DNA of 64,000 nt from Neurospora tetrasperma FGSC 2508 (GCF_000213175.1 NW_009799179.1:3504699-3568698); one strand, 5' to 3'; shown: positions 36,157-48,444, counted from the first letter of the stretch. Notes: generated by a model from the sequence alone, not told the origin. Program-made: numbers and translations.

Positions 36157-37127
36157 GTTGGATGACTGTGGCACGCCCAGCCGGCGGCCGAAGAGTTGGA
36201 AGGATCAAAGGTCGCGGCCGCTCGTATGCGCCGAAAAAAAGATCAAATATGAGAAGAGAACGGCGAAACGGCTTTGGGCTTGACTGTGCTCGGCTTCGCT
36301 AGTAGCTCGTTGCGGGTTCGGGATGTGCGGCTCCGAGGACAGGTAAAGGCGCGCAGATATGTAAGCCTGCTGAGGGGGGGTTCCCGTACTGGAAGGGAGC
36401 GGGCGGCAGACGATGTCGAGAATGGGTTTCGTAGGCTTGTGACGATTGCGACAGCGGGACAGAAAGCCAATCTGAGAGATGGAAGTTGAAGACCGCGACC
36501 AGGCTACTAGTAGTTCCGGGGTCTGGTCGCGCCTCGAATTCCGGCAGAACGAATATGGGGTAGGATCACAGTGCGAGATTCGAGGGCCTTCTAGAGGTAA
36601 GCATCAGATGCCTCTCCCCTCCAGCGGTTCAGAAACGCTTGTTCGGTTCAGATGTTGGATGCCGCAGTGCGCATTGCTGTTCCCATTTTGCACGCTGTTT
36701 TAATGATACCAACAGTGCGTTGGGGTAATGTGCTACTGTACTACCCGTTATATACAGGTACTAGTACTGTACCGTCAGGTACTTGCCCGACTGGCATCCC
36801 GGCGTCGGTCCTCCATATGGCGTTAGGTAGCCAGTTGAGGGCAGCTGTCACGGTCGTGCTTCACAGTGGACGGATGGGCGAGTGGTACCGATGGTAGCGA
36901 TGACCACTGCAATTCAGTGGGCGCATTCATGTCAGCCCAGGCTGGGCTGCTGGGGAACTTGTGGCAGTGGGGCCCGGACGGGATTCATCATTCGGCAGGA
37001 AGCTAGGTCCATCCAACTCCGACTTCCAGTCCATTGTGTCTCCGCCAGCGACTTTACAAACGTCACTGGGACACTCCTCATCCAACATTTATCACCGGCC
37101 GCATCGACCATTCGGCTGTTCTCAAAT
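36157..37127. other. Divergent intergenic region
   Basis: Shared upstream region of the mitochondrial orphan gene (minus) and the Vps3844-type gene (plus). No motif was recognised with confidence. Confidence 0.4.
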
Positions 37128-38504
37128 ATGAGGTTCCTCACCAGTATAACTTTGGCAGCTCTGTCTGGGCTTGCTGCTGCTGCATCACAGCAGAGTGCCG
37201 ATGTCTTCATCCTTGATTCCAAGCAACAACAAGAACAACCATCCCGCGAAGTACCCCGGCTACCAAAAGAAGTCGTTCGCCATATCCTTCTCCAGAGGGC
37301 AAGTCAAACACACGCAGCTCGGCGCGTAAAATACCTACTCAGGTCTGATCTAACCTGCGCAACAGGCATCCAGAGACAACTACGGCAGCGACCTTCGCGA
37401 CATCCCTAGCTCTATCGATACCGAGGCCGCGATCAGCTTCATTGCAAAGTTCGGCAAGAGTCCGGCACCTCTTTTCACCCAGACCGAGACGAATGATCCA
37501 TCACAACTAGTTGTCATCCTCGAGGGCGTCACTGCCGAGAATGCTGGGCCTTTGAGGGATTCGCTCGCCAAGTCAAGCCAGCATGCCACCTTCGCCATTT
37601 CAGATCCGCCATCCAAGGTGGCCAATGATCGACTGATGTCGCTTTTCCAAAACCTGGGTATTGCTACGCCGGAGCAGTGCGACCTGGCCTCTGCCATCAA
37701 CCCTGTCAATGGAGACTGCTGGACGGGCTCCTCGTCGGTGGTCAAGTATGATATTCAGAAGGTGCGTTACAATCAGAGGACGCTTCTACACCCGTTGCTA
37801 GTTCAATAACCAACTCAACCTCTGTTTATTAGTCGCCCGAGGCCCTCGATACTCTCGTCGACAACCTGAACCGTCTCAACAAGTTCATCTCCTCCGGCGA
37901 CCTCGAGACCGTCCTCGTCCTAATGCCCGAGTCGAGCCGTTCCTCCAAGCTCAACCATTGGAGCGTCAAAGCCGCCACCGGCTCCTCCGATCTCCGCCGT
38001 CGCTTCAACTCCGAGACCGTCATCGTCGACGATAGCGTCCGCGGCGCGAACGCTGCCGTTGCCCCGACCCAGCCTCCCCTCTCCCGCCCGACTAACAGTC
38101 ACCTGCAGACCGCCGCTAAGAAGGCGATTCCGCAGTGCTTTACCTCGGAGAAGAGCTGCGTTGACCAGACGGGCAACTGCTCGGGCCACGGCACGTGCGT
38201 GGACAAGTGGGGAGGCAAAAACGGTAGTACCGAGGCTGGCGGAGCTAGCTGCTTTGTCTGCAAGTGCCTGGCTACTATGGACAGCCGCCCTGGGGCCCCG
38301 GGCAAGGCCTACAAGACTGTGCACTGGGGTGGTAACATGTGCCAGAAGGAGGACGTCAGCATGCAGTTCTGGCTTATTGCCGGGTCTACCATTGCCCTTG
38401 TCGGTGCCATCGCCTTTGCCATTGGACTGCTGTTCGATGTGGGTCAAGAGAAGATGCCCGGTGTTCTGGGCGCTGGTGTGGTTAGGGGGTCATCGACTAA
38501 GTAA
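37128..38504 (+). CDS. Vps3844-type (DUF3844) membrane protein
   Basis: Three exons, 37128-37325, 37366-37761 and 37833-38504, giving 421 residues. The start gives a signal peptide (MRFLTSITLAALSGLAAAAS). The lumenal part contains the LPKEVVRHILLQR helix and DIPSSIDTEAAISFIAKFGKSPAPLF. The C-terminal third is the Vps3844/DUF3844 domain: an EGF-like cysteine cluster (CFTSEKSC..CSGHGTC..CFVCKC..CQKED, about residues 325-385), a membrane span (FWLIAGSTIALVGAIAFAIGLLF) and a short cytosolic tail. The family is named for vacuolar sorting, but its function is poorly known; the topology fits a type I ER or endomembrane protein. The first intron (40 nt) is short but has a CTAAC branch site and keeps the frame. 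Confidence 0.9.
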
Positions 38505-38978
38505 GAGGTGAAGTGAATCGAGAATGGAGGGGCTTCCTCGCCCCTCGATAACGGATACAAACGTCAAAAGATAACAACACCAAGACAAGATACAGAGAGC
38601 TATCGTATGCTTATTGATTAGATGCGGCGGGTATGGGGTGTATAGGGTGTGTGCGTGTGGTACAATCAGACATCCTTAGACTGTTGGCTGGTTGCACCAC
38701 TACTGATTTTACAATGTTTAAGGGCGTCAGCATCATTGGCAGGCAGGCAGGCAGGGATGGATTGAGACATGGTTAACGCAAAGTACGAGCTAGGAGATGG
38801 CGCGGTTTCCTTTCCGGGCGATTTTCATAAAGACTTAGTATAAAACAGACATTTACAATGGATGAAACTCGGGCTAAGTCTATAGGGGATACTGTTTGTT
38901 ATTGAAGATGATGTCATTATTGTAAGCCCGTAGGACATATGTCCGTTTGGCGTTTTTGGTCTAAGCTCATTGTACCCA
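38505..38978. other. Convergent 3' regions
   Basis: Tail-to-tail spacer of 474 bp between the Vps3844-type gene and the NTR2-like gene; presumably both 3' UTRs. It contains a short GGCA repeat (about 38740-38753). Confidence 0.45.
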
Positions 38979-40811
38979 TTACATCGCCATCTCAGTGTCA
39001 ATATCACCAGGCCCCTTTTCTTGCGTTGGCGTCCCAAAGCTTTCCAACCCTCTCTCCTTAGAAGTCGCAGCTAGATCCGCTGCAAACCCAGGCGGCAATG
39101 GTCTCAAAGGCGACTGCGTGACAAACTTCAACGCATCACCAGACGTAGGCGCCCCCGAAGCAGCAACGGCACTTGTCACGGCCGTCGCTGCAGCACCAGC
39201 AGCAGTAGCACCGGCAGCATCAGCACCGCCCATGACAGCTTGATACTTGGCTCCCGCCTGGTTCAATATCTCCTGCACTTCTGTCTCCCTGGTCAATATC
39301 TCCTCCTTCTCCCTCTCCAGACTCTCTATCCTCGCCTTTCGTCTGCTCACCTCATCTTCCAACCCCTGTACCAGACCCTTCATGCGCGCCAACACCTCCC
39401 CCAGCTCCGGAAGCGGTTTCATCTTGGGAATTTGGTTCACTCCCCCTACCCCTCCTCCTCCTCCTCCTTCTTCGTCTGTCTCCATCAAGTCGTCTTCCGG
39501 TTTGTGCAGCCCGTCCATACCCGCCCGCCGCTGCGCGGCCTCGTACGCAGCCCGCCGCTCCGCCTCGCTGTCGTCGCTCTCGGCATCAGAACCGGCCTCC
39601 GCGGCCTGGATCATCTCCGCCATCTCCTGGCGGTGCCGCTTAGCGGCTTCGCGCTCGGCTTTGCGGCCCAGCGCAAGCGAGCCGTCAGTCACGAACTCAT
39701 CGTAGCCTTCGCCCAGGTCTTCGTCTTCGGCTATGAGGCGCGATTCGGATTTCTTGGCCTTTTTGTTGATACCCAATGTGATGCGTTTTCGGTCGTCGTT
39801 GTCGGAGCGGTCACTATCGTCGAGTGCGATGAAATCGTGTTCCTTGGCAAGGCGCGCGCGCCGCTCTTTGCGCTCGCGGATCTCGGCTTCGGTGAGGACA
39901 TGGGCTGCTGCTGCTGCGGGGGCATCGCCGGTGAGCGCTAGGGGCATGTCGCGGGATTGAACAATCATGGCGCCGTCAAGCTCGGAGGGGTCGAGGTCCA
40001 TGGCGTCGCCCGTTGTTCCGGGCGCGGCAGACGCCTCCGGCAACGGTGCGCTGTGGGCTTTGAGGCTGTCATCGTCATCGTCGTCAATGATGCTTAGCGA
40101 GGCGAGATTCTGTGGTGTGGCTGGCGTGGAGCTTTGTAGTTCTTCAAGGTATTCTTTGCTGTACCGAGGCTTCTCTTCGTCGGCGCCAAATGTGCCGAAT
40201 CGTGCGGTCAGGGCGGACTTGCGAAGCGCGTTCTTCTCGGCAACTCGTTGGCTCAGCGACTTCTTGCTTGGGGCGCTGACCACGTCGCTGCTGGCAGTTG
40301 TTGTCGTATCATTGCCGCCGTCTTCCGTGTCGCCTTCGCTGGCTCCGAATGATAGTTTTGAGATGCGCTTCTTCTTGCTGGAGACTGAGCGGCCGAAACC
40401 GGGCCGTACTACGAGCGGCACACCAGTGTCCTCCTCGGCTTCTGTTACCTCGGGCGCCGTACTTGTGCTGGTTGACGTAGGTTGGATTGCGTCGCCGCTG
40501 GTTTCTTGTGGATTATCGTTACCGTCGTTGATCTTGATCGTTCTTCGTAGTGACGAAGATTTGGTAGGCTTGCTGCGCCCAAACTTGATCGGTCCTTGTG
40601 GTACTGGTTCTGTTCGAAGGCGTATCAGCTTGCTTGTTCTTTGGTTTGGTATCAGCACTGAGATTTTCTATGCTGGATAGGGATGGGCATGGCCATGTAG
40701 TAACTTACGTTCGTTCTTCGGCTCCTCTCCTCCAAGCACCGTAGGAAGGTCGCCATCCTCATCGTCAAAGGTCTGGATAATGCGTGGCTTGCGCTTTCCA
40801 AAAGAGCTCAT
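38979..40811 (-). CDS. NTR2-like spliceosome-disassembly protein
   Basis: Two exons, 40811-40709 and 40657-38979 on the minus strand, 593 residues. The N-terminus (MSSFGKRKPRIIQTFDDED, then LIRLRTEPVPQGPIKFGRS and SSLRRTIKIN) matches the Nineteen-complex-related protein 2 family. Those proteins partner Ntr1 and the helicase Prp43 to take apart the spliceosome after intron release. The rest is mostly charged and disordered with Asp/Glu and Arg/Lys runs, a coiled-coil near residues 450-500 (LARMKGLVQGLEDEVSRRKARIESLEREKEEI), and an Ala-rich stretch. The intron acceptor is chosen at CTCAG (40659-40658) because it alone keeps the frame; an alternative cannot be excluded. It is divergent from the SmG gene. 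Confidence 0.82.
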
Positions 40812-41240
40812 TTTTATGATGATCGACTTGGATAAAGTGTAGAAAGTTGTCTGACAGGGAATTTGTGATAGCGATGTAGTATTGAGGCGGGCGTGTTGTT
40901 TACAGGTGAGTTTGTAGTGCAAAAAGGTGTCCAGACAGCTAGTAGGAAGCTTCGAAATGCACCCTGGAGAATGACGCTGGTGGGCGACTGGATGTCACTG
41001 CACTGAACACTGCAATGACCCAAAGACAACGCGAATTGCGGTTTCTTATCTTATCAGTGTCCCCACGTGATGGCCTGGCGGCCGAAAATCACTGGGGACG
41101 GTCGCGATTGCACGCGCTGCACAAGGCCCGCCTTCCAGGTCGTTTCAGTGGAGAGTTCCTAGCCAGAACGACGCCATTGCCATTCATTGCAGCAACTCTC
41201 TCGAGACCATCCTAGACAACCAACACAACCTCAAGATACA
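40812..41240. promoter_or_regulatory. Bidirectional promoter, NTR2-like / SmG
   Basis: Only 429 bp separate the two start codons, which face away from each other. No TATA box is obvious on either side, so it probably works as a housekeeping divergent promoter. Joint regulation is inference from the spacing and the shared pathway. Confidence 0.55.
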
Positions 41241-41758
41241 ATGGCGCCCGCACAACCTGAACTGAAGAAGGTAAGAAATTACTCTTGGAGAATTGTCTTT
41301 CACGGTGAATGGCAGCTGGCTGGTCGAGACTATGCCATTGTCGCATCTTGACCTCCATGTTATTGTTTTGTTTAACATGGTGTAGTGAGCTAACCGACCA
41401 CTTTCCAACCAGTACCTCGACAAGAGGCTCTTCGTCCAACTCAACGGCAGCCGCAAGGTCATCGGTGTTCTCCGTGGCTACGATGTACGAGATCTCCCCT
41501 TTACGAATTCGAACATGATAATTGACGGTTCGCGACGTCATAGGTCTTCTTGAACATTGTTTTGGACGATGCTGTTGAGGAGAAGGATGGTGGTGAGAAG
41601 GTCAAGCTTGGCATGGTGGTATGTTCATCATCTAAGACAGGTGCTGTCGTGTCTCCTGCTGACGAATGTGCACACAGACCATCCGTGGTAACTCCGTTGT
41701 GATGATGGAGGCTCTCGAGAGAATCGGCGGCGATGAGAGGGGAGGACAGCGCGGCTAA
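41241..41758 (+). CDS. Small nuclear ribonucleoprotein G (SmG)
   Basis: Four exons, 41241-41270, 41413-41484, 41544-41618 and 41678-41758, encoding 85 residues. The Sm fold is unmistakable: LDKRLFVQLNGSRKVIGVLRGYD forms Sm motif 1 and KLGMVTIRGNSVVMMEALERI forms Sm motif 2 with the RGNSV RNA-contact loop. SmG is one of seven ring subunits that assemble on U1, U2, U4 and U5 snRNAs. Three introns within 258 coding bases are typical for this gene in filamentous fungi. Length is normal. Confidence 0.96.
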
Positions 41759-42086
41759 TCAACAATCATCTTCTCGCAACACGATAAAACGACCCTGCGC
41801 ATATACAAACGCCTACAACAAAAGGCGAGGCATCGGAATAAGCGGATGACAATTGACGGGATTTGACTATATACCAAGGCGATTTACAGTTTACGACGAC
41901 ATCTACAGTGTTCCACGCGGTCTTGGACGGTGAAAAGCTAGGTGGGTTGGCTGGTACGGCGTTCAGTTTCACACGAGGCATGTATTCGGGAAAGCTGCAT
42001 TATCTTCAACTTTGAAAGGGAAACATCTGCGGCGGTGGTTGAAGAAAAGATACCCAAAGGATTTTGTTTATTTTTTTTGGTTTTTT
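41759..42086. other. Convergent 3' spacer
   Basis: 328 bp between SmG and the minus-strand rhodanese gene; T-rich near its right side. Probably two 3' UTRs. Confidence 0.45.
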
Positions 42087-42722
42087 TCACGTACAGCTCT
42101 TCTCCGACAACAGCTGCTTCCACGTCTTCTCGTCATAACCGTCCACCATGCGGTCGCCGTACATCCGCACCCAGCCTCGAATCCCGCCCGTCATGACCTG
42201 CGACTGAAGATCGCCGCCTACTTCGTTGATATAATCTTGCATCCAGGCGGCACATCGAGGGCCCCGTCCAGCGGAGGAGCCTGGGGGAAGAAGCATTGGT
42301 GTTAGGGAGGATCGGCGGTAGAGGTACGAGTTCAAACAGCATAGGATTGATTGGACTCTGTCCCAGGAGTCAATGACAGAGAAAGTCAAACACGTACCAC
42401 AATAGAATATCACCTTTTGAATCCCGGCCTGTTTGCACAAAGCGTACAAGCTCTTGCGCGTGGGATAGAAGCTGTGGGCGGGCAGGTTGATTGATGAGCT
42501 GACAGTTCCTCCGGTACAGTCTGTCCGGCGACAATCAACAAGCAGCAATCTGCGCGATTGGGGCATGTCATCGACATGTTCTTGCTGCTCAAGAAGCTCG
42601 AGGACAGTCTCGGGCTCGATATGGACCGGCGTCGAAGTTGGCTCTGGAAATGCTGCCCACCACGGTGTACCATCCTCGCGCCTAGCCATGCGTAAGCAGT
42701 GTTCGTGAACGTGTATCGTCAT
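42087..42722 (-). CDS. Rhodanese/Cdc25-like phosphatase or arsenate reductase (Acr2/Ych1-like)
   Basis: Two exons on the minus strand, 42722-42398 and 42280-42087, 172 residues. The intron (GTACGT / CCCAG) falls inside the catalytic loop. Joined, the active site reads YCGSSAGRGPR: C108 and R114 make the C(X)5R loop of Cdc25 phosphatases and Acr2-type arsenate reductases, where plain rhodaneses usually have other spacing. LLVDCRRTDCTGGTVSSSINLP is the conserved DxR rhodanese strand. Small fungal members of this group detoxify arsenate or act as protein phosphatases; which applies is not determinable here. The second ATG (42689, MARREDGTPWW) is an equally good start. C-terminal GIRGWVRMYG is the usual end of the fold. 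Confidence 0.85.
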   Translation of the reverse strand: MTIHVHEHCLRMARREDGTPWWAAFPEPTSTPVHIEPETVLELLEQQEHVDDMPQSRRLLLVDCRRTDCTGGTVSSSINLPAHSFYPTRKSLYALCKQAGIQKVIFYCGTCLTFSVIDSWDRVQSILCCLNSYLYRRSSLTPMLLPPGSSAGRGPRCAAWMQDYINEVGGDLQSQVMTGGIRGWVRMYGDRMVDGYDEKTWKQLLSEKSCT

Positions 42723-43534
42723 GTTGAGGCAGTCGCTGAGTTAGTTTCTCATTGACTGATTTCGTAGGTCAAAGCCGAAGAAATGTACTGTTGATGCATT
42801 GTCCGGTATATGAAGGGCAGCCAGGGGTAAACTCTTTGTTTGCCACCCTGGATTGGGGCGGCTCCGAAATCTAGTCACATCTTTCAGCAAGCCACGCCGC
42901 CAATACTCATCTCGCAGGACACGTCCTCGGCAGTCACGTCCTATCATATATCACTTGTCTCGTACGATCGGATCCTCTGATGCCTTTGGAGGGATACCGC
43001 ATCCGGAGGTAGTCCTTCCTATCCTATTACTCCATGGAATTTTTCAGGAGATCGCGGCTAATGAGGGACGACAAGATGATTTTTTGACCAGCTCATGAAC
43101 GCGACATACTGCCTGGTCTCGTCGCTTCCAGGTAATTTAGTAACCATGAGCATGTTATATTTCTTATTATCCATATTCATGCCCCTCGCCATTTACCCGG
43201 AGATAACTGATAGCTCCGAGATCTTGGTTCACTCGGCCCAGCATATAGGGGGATATCACATACATAACGGATTGTTGAGGTGTGTAAGATGCGGCACCAG
43301 GACACCTGCGACGAAGCGCACCGTTGAATATACATGGCGTTGTATGGAAGATTGATAAAAGATGAAACCAGGGCGTTTAGAAGGTATACAGTAGCAAGAC
43401 GCTCCCTCCAACAGCCCAGCGACACCTGAGAGCTATTCTGATCTAGTCGTTACGGTGTAACTTCCACCAAAGAATGCCCACATCTCCCAAATCAATTTGT
43501 GCTCGCTTCGTTGTTCCATTTATTCATCATAGTA
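42723..43534. other. Intergenic between rhodanese and WW-domain genes
   Basis: 812 bp: promoter of the rhodanese gene and 3' flank of the WW gene. Nothing distinctive was seen. Confidence 0.4.
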
Positions 43535-44777
43535 CTATTCCTCGAGCTCCTCTTCATACTCCTCTCTCGCCTCCTCGAGCTCTTCCTGGTCACTACTGCT
43601 TGCAGAAGACGACTGTGCCTCTGCTAGAGCTTCCTCGTAATTCCTACGGGCGGAAGCAATCGACTCACGGTCACTCTGGTCGATCTCCTCACCATACACA
43701 TTTGTCGTCGGGATGGGACCATCAAGAGGCGGGGGCGGAGCGCCGTAACCACCACCATAATCGCCACTGTAGCTATCACCGCCATAGGCCGCGGGAGGTG
43801 GCGGGGGAGGTGCAGCGCGGTGCTCATTGTCAGAGTCGGAGTCTTCGGCTACATTAAAGTGTTAATACAGCCATATATTCGTCGTAGCAAGGGTTCGCCA
43901 TGGTGAAGAAGGGAGAGATGGAAAACTTACCCAGCTCATGAGCAAGAACAGCACCACCAACGGCACCAACAGCCAGACCAGCAGCTGCGCCCATACACAA
44001 ACCCTTGTTATCCTTCTTCTTCTTTTCTTCTTTTACCGGCTCGCTACCATATGCCTGCTGCTGGTCATAGCCGCCGTAGCCTTGTGGCGGCGGGGGCTGT
44101 TGATAACCACCATACTGTTGTCCACCACCGCCACTGTAGCCATAGTCGGGAACACCACCGTGACCTCCGCCGTACTGCTGCTGAGGAGGAGGATAAGAAC
44201 CGTCGCCGCCGTAGCCGCGCAACTCTTGCTCACCACCACCACTGCCACCGGCACCGGCGAGCCTGGACCTCTCAAAGCCGGGGGCTTCCCACTGCGAGCG
44301 GCCAGTGGCCTCTTCAACGTAGTACCATCTTTGATACTCGTCGTCCCATTTCGGCGTCCAGCCTGAGGGCAGGGGCGGCTTGTCGGATGGAGGGTTGTAA
44401 GACGGCGCTGGCCTGGATTCGTAATTTGGAACGGGGGCGCCGGGAGGGGCAGTGTAGCCGGACTGTTGAGGGGAGTACTCTCCTTGATAGCCGGGCTGCT
44501 GAGGGGGAGGGTGCTGGTAGCTGCCGCCGTGGTATGGAGGCTGCGATTGTCCCTGAGGAGGCTGAGGAGAATATGATTGTTGTGGCGGCGGCTGAGGAGG
44601 GGGGTAGTAGTCGCGCGAGCCTGGCAGACGGAGTTAGTGATGGGTTTATGGACTGTGATCACGGTGTTGCGGGGACTTACCGGAGTAGCTTCCCGGCTGT
44701 TCCTCCTTCTTGTCGACGAGACCTAGCTTGCCTAGATCTTCAACAAGGTCTTTCTTGAGCTTCTTGAAGAACGACAT
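43535..44777 (-). CDS. WW-domain protein with Pro/Gln/Gly/Tyr-rich regions
   Basis: Three exons on the minus strand: 44777-44681, 44620-43931 and 43848-43535, 366 residues. It begins with a basic helix (MSFFKKLKKDLVEDLGKLGLVDKKEE). A long low-complexity Pro/Gln/Tyr region follows (about 34-110), then one WW domain (about 114-147; W120 and W143, with the central aromatic block QRWYY), which normally binds proline-rich peptides. A Gly/Tyr/Gln-rich region comes next, then a glycine-zipper-like hydrophobic stretch (GAAAGLAVGAVGGAVLAHELG, about 245-265), possibly membrane-active, and a final acidic coiled-coil (QEELEEAREEYEEELEE). The role is unknown. It is divergent from the metacaspase gene, whose prodomain has similar composition. 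Confidence 0.85.
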
Positions 44778-45909
44778 GGTCACGATGATTCAGCTTGCTC
44801 TCTCTGGAGTTGGCTGCGGATTCTGTGGTGTAGCGGAGGGAGAAAAAGTGGAAGCTTCGAGGTTCGGGGGGAAGGACGACGGGGGAGGTCAAATGAGCAC
44901 GAGCACCTGCTGTGAGAACCTTTAGGGACAGACGGGCAGGTATGATTCAAGCAATGACTGTAACAACCAAGGCTCGGCAGGGCACTGGACTGAGATGGAT
45001 ATCCGACGAATACCGTATCAAACGCCATCCATGAACATCCGGCCTTATGCAGTCAGTGTAGGTAGAGGTACGCAAGGGGGCACGCAGTGCTCGGCGTGTT
45101 GGCTGCCTCTCAGATGCTCACAACATCGATCCGGTCATCCTCCACCTGTTCCTGGAGTAGGTACCTAACTGTGCCATCCGTACCCCAAAGTGCCCCTCAA
45201 AGTGCCTGCCCCTCCTCCGCAAATCAAGGCCCCGTTCTTCATGCAAACACAAGCGGTATGTATCACCATTGAAGCCAAGCACGACTTCCGCTTCAATATC
45301 TTGGCATGGTCGAGAATGGAAGGAGGAAGATGAGGAAGAAGTCTTGGAACGGAATGATGCGGAAGATGCCTGATGATGCATCCATTCATTGCCTTCACCA
45401 AGGAAATGCCACTATAGCCCGTGCCACATGTACCTACTTTATGTGTATAGCAGCAACTGAATGGTCCATATCGGGAGCTCTTGCTCTTGGGGGTTTGAGG
45501 TTAGGCAACGAAGGTTCCCTGCTATGATCACTACTTCCCGTTGTTTCCGAACGTTCCAGGGACTCCGTTGGGTGCCATGGCAGCATGGAGTCCATGGGAG
45601 GCAACCGGCAAACCCCACACTGCAGGCTCATGGTGCAGCGGGATGACGCGGTTTCAGGGACCCCATCACGGTTCCAGCTTAGCGTGTGAGACACTGGACA
45701 CGGCAGCGCTGAACAGAAACAACAAAACGAACAGAACACATTGACTTCTTCGCTCCCCAAAAAGACAATACATACAACCAGGGTCTTGGACTTCCATAAC
45801 AGAACCTCAAGTCTCTCCCAGCTCCTCTCTGTCTTCTCTCCACGCGCTTCCATCTTCCCCGTCTATGCGAATCCCTCCTTCATCGATCACCATCTGATCT
45901 TCACCACCA
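44778..45909. other. Divergent intergenic region, WW gene / metacaspase
   Basis: 1.1 kb between two start codons. No supported gene; a 139-codon minus-strand frame (45434-45853) has no recognisable motif. Confidence 0.4.
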
Positions 45910-47593
45910 ATGTCGTACGGATACCCTGGACAAGGCTACGGCCCCGGTGGGGGACACCACCAACCTCCCCCTCCTCAGTGGGATGGCCAGCAGCAACACC
46001 ACCATCAGGGAGGCTATGGCTACTCTAATCCGGGACAGGGCCAGTACAACCCTCAGCCTCCTCAGGACCAGGGCTACGGGGGATATCACCAACAACCTCC
46101 TCAGCAGTATCAGCAAGGCAGCTACAACCAGGGACAGTATCCCCCACAGGGCGGATATGGGGGACATTACGGACAGCAGCAACAACACCATCAGCAGGGA
46201 CATTCCCAACGCCCCACTGGTCCTCCTCCCGATGGCTATGATATCTACGGCTACCCAATCGGCTCTGGTCACCAGGCTCGTGATCAGGGTTCCCACGAAA
46301 TCCACGAGATTCCCTCGGGCACACAGCAGTTCGGTCATGGTGCTCCTGAAGGCTATGGCTTCCAGTACTCAAACTGCTCGGGTCGCCGCAAGGCATTGCT
46401 GATTGGCATCAACTACTTGGGCCAGGATGCCGAGTTGCACGGCTGCATCAACGACACCAAGAACGTCTCCGCCTTCCTTGTCGAGAACTATGGCTATAAG
46501 CGCGAGGACATGGTCATTCTTACCGATGACGCCACAAACCCCCTCTTGCAGCCGACAAAGGAGAACATTCTTCGTGCGATGCAGTGGTTAGTTGCTGGTG
46601 CTCAGCCCAACGATGCCTTGTTCTTGCATTACTCCGGTCAGTTAACCTTCCCTTCTGAACTATACCCGCGTGCTCCCACTGACTAGGTAGCCTACCACCG
46701 ACAGGCCATGGTGGGCAGACTAAAGATACCGACGGCGATGAGGACGACGGCTATGATGAGGTCATCTACCCTGTTGACTTCAAGACCGCCGGCCACATCG
46801 TCGACGATCAAATTCACGATACCGTCGTGAAGCCCCTCCAACCCGGTGTGCGATTGACTGCCATCTTTGACAGCTGCCACTCTGGCTCCGTTCTTGATTT
46901 GCCCTATATCTACAGCACTAAGGGCGTCATCAAGGAGCCCAACCTTGCGAAGGAGGCTGGTCAGGGTCTGCTTGCGGCTGTTGGCTCCTATGCTCGTGGC
47001 GATATTGGAGGCATGGCCAGCAGCCTGTTCTCCGTCGCTAAGACAGCGTTTGGCGGCGGCAATGAGGCCTATGAGCGCACCAAGCGGACAAAGACATCGC
47101 CTGCCGATGTTATCATGTGGAGTGGTAGCAAGGACGATCAGACTTCGTATGTTGCCATCTTTCCCCTTTGGCGACTTCAGTTTAGGCGTGTGTGGAACCA
47201 AAAAATACTGACAACTCTTTCAGGGCCGATGCGACAATCGCGTCCCAAGCCACGGGAGCCATGTCTTGGGCCTTTATCACCGCCATTAGGGCGAATCCCA
47301 AGCAGAGCTACGTGCAGCTGCTCAACAGCATCCGCGATGTGCTCGAGACTAAGTATACGCAGAAGCCTCAGCTCTCCAGCAGTCACCCCATCGGTACGTT
47401 TTGTCTGGTGCCCACCCGCCCCCCTTTTCAGTGCGTATTTGATGTCGCCATTGATGAAGCCAAGTGCTCATAACATGAAACACGCTGGCTCGGCGTCTCC
47501 CAACTTATCCTATCTCAAGCCAAGAGAACCAAGACACTAACAAGTTGCGGAATTACTGCGTATATAGACGTCGACATGCTCTTCGTCATGTGA
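45910..47593 (+). CDS. Metacaspase (type I)
   Basis: Four exons, 45910-46636, 46705-47146, 47224-47393 and 47568-47593, 454 residues. The N-terminal 140 residues are a Gln/Pro/Gly/Tyr-rich prodomain ([15 protein letters not shown] and similar), the usual prion-like prodomain of type I fungal metacaspases. The caspase-like domain starts at [13 protein letters not shown]. The catalytic dyad is intact: H244 in HYSGHGG, across the first splice site, and C300 in DSCHSGS. The p10-like part has [14 protein letters not shown] and SWAFITAI. The last exon adds only DVDMLFVM, the conserved family ending. These Ca2+-dependent proteases cleave after Arg/Lys and act in stress, protein clearance and cell death. 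Length and splice signals are normal. Confidence 0.95.
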
Positions 47594-48256
47594 TTTCGCC
47601 GGTAATAAGCCGGCCTCTCTTTTTTCAGCTGAGCAGTTTGTCGGCTCGCTCCGCGTCAATGTCCATCCTTTCTTGTCCACGTTGCTCTCTCTCGCTTCGG
47701 CCGACTTGCATTATCGGATCGAATAATGCCGATCTGGTGAGAGGGAAGCACAGAGAGAGCCGAGAGAGAGGCCCCCGAGGTTCGCGAACGTGGCACTCAT
47801 TGTGAATGTGGGTCGCCCTGTCGATCTGCTGCTCAATTCTGATAAGGGGCATTGGGGGGGTCGTCAGAAATTCTAAGCCCCTGGAGATCGGCAACTGTTC
47901 GTACCCCCCTTCTAACGGAATTCAGTTCAAGAAGATCATCAAGCACTCGAACAAGACTACAGGGGACAAGGTCAAGGGGACATACAAAGGCTATATTTCC
48001 CTCACTCAAACTTATCAGCTGAAACCAAGGGTCCAATTCGCGACCGGGAAGGGAAGAAAGAAAGGAAACAACGCAACTTCCCAAAACTTGGAAGAGGATG
48101 GGGATCTTGATTTTGGTATTAGAAAGCCACGGGGGTGAATGGCTTTGGGCTGCAACTTCAAGCTTGGCCCATTTCCTCGGGGACCTGCTTTGTGGATCAG
48201 AGCATGGGGGCCACATGGCATGGACGCCGACCGATTTCCTGGTACCTTGGGAGTCT

Positions 48257-48325
48257 AGGAAGAAAAAACAAGAAGAAAGAAAAAGAAAAAATATAGGAAA
48301 AAAAAAAGAAAGAAAAAAAAAGAGT
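48257..48325. repeat. A/G-rich tract
   Basis: About 70 bp of nearly pure A/G on the plus strand (AAGAAAGAAAAAG-type units), roughly complementary to the T/C tract 120 bp further on. Confidence 0.8.
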
Positions 48326-48444
48326 AAACAAGGTGCGGTTGGGCTCTTTTATTGGGTGGAAGTACGATACACAATCCTGGAGTATTCAAATCTTTCTGTC
48401 CCGTCGGTATGTCCCATGTGGTGGTTATGGTCGAAAAGCGCCTA

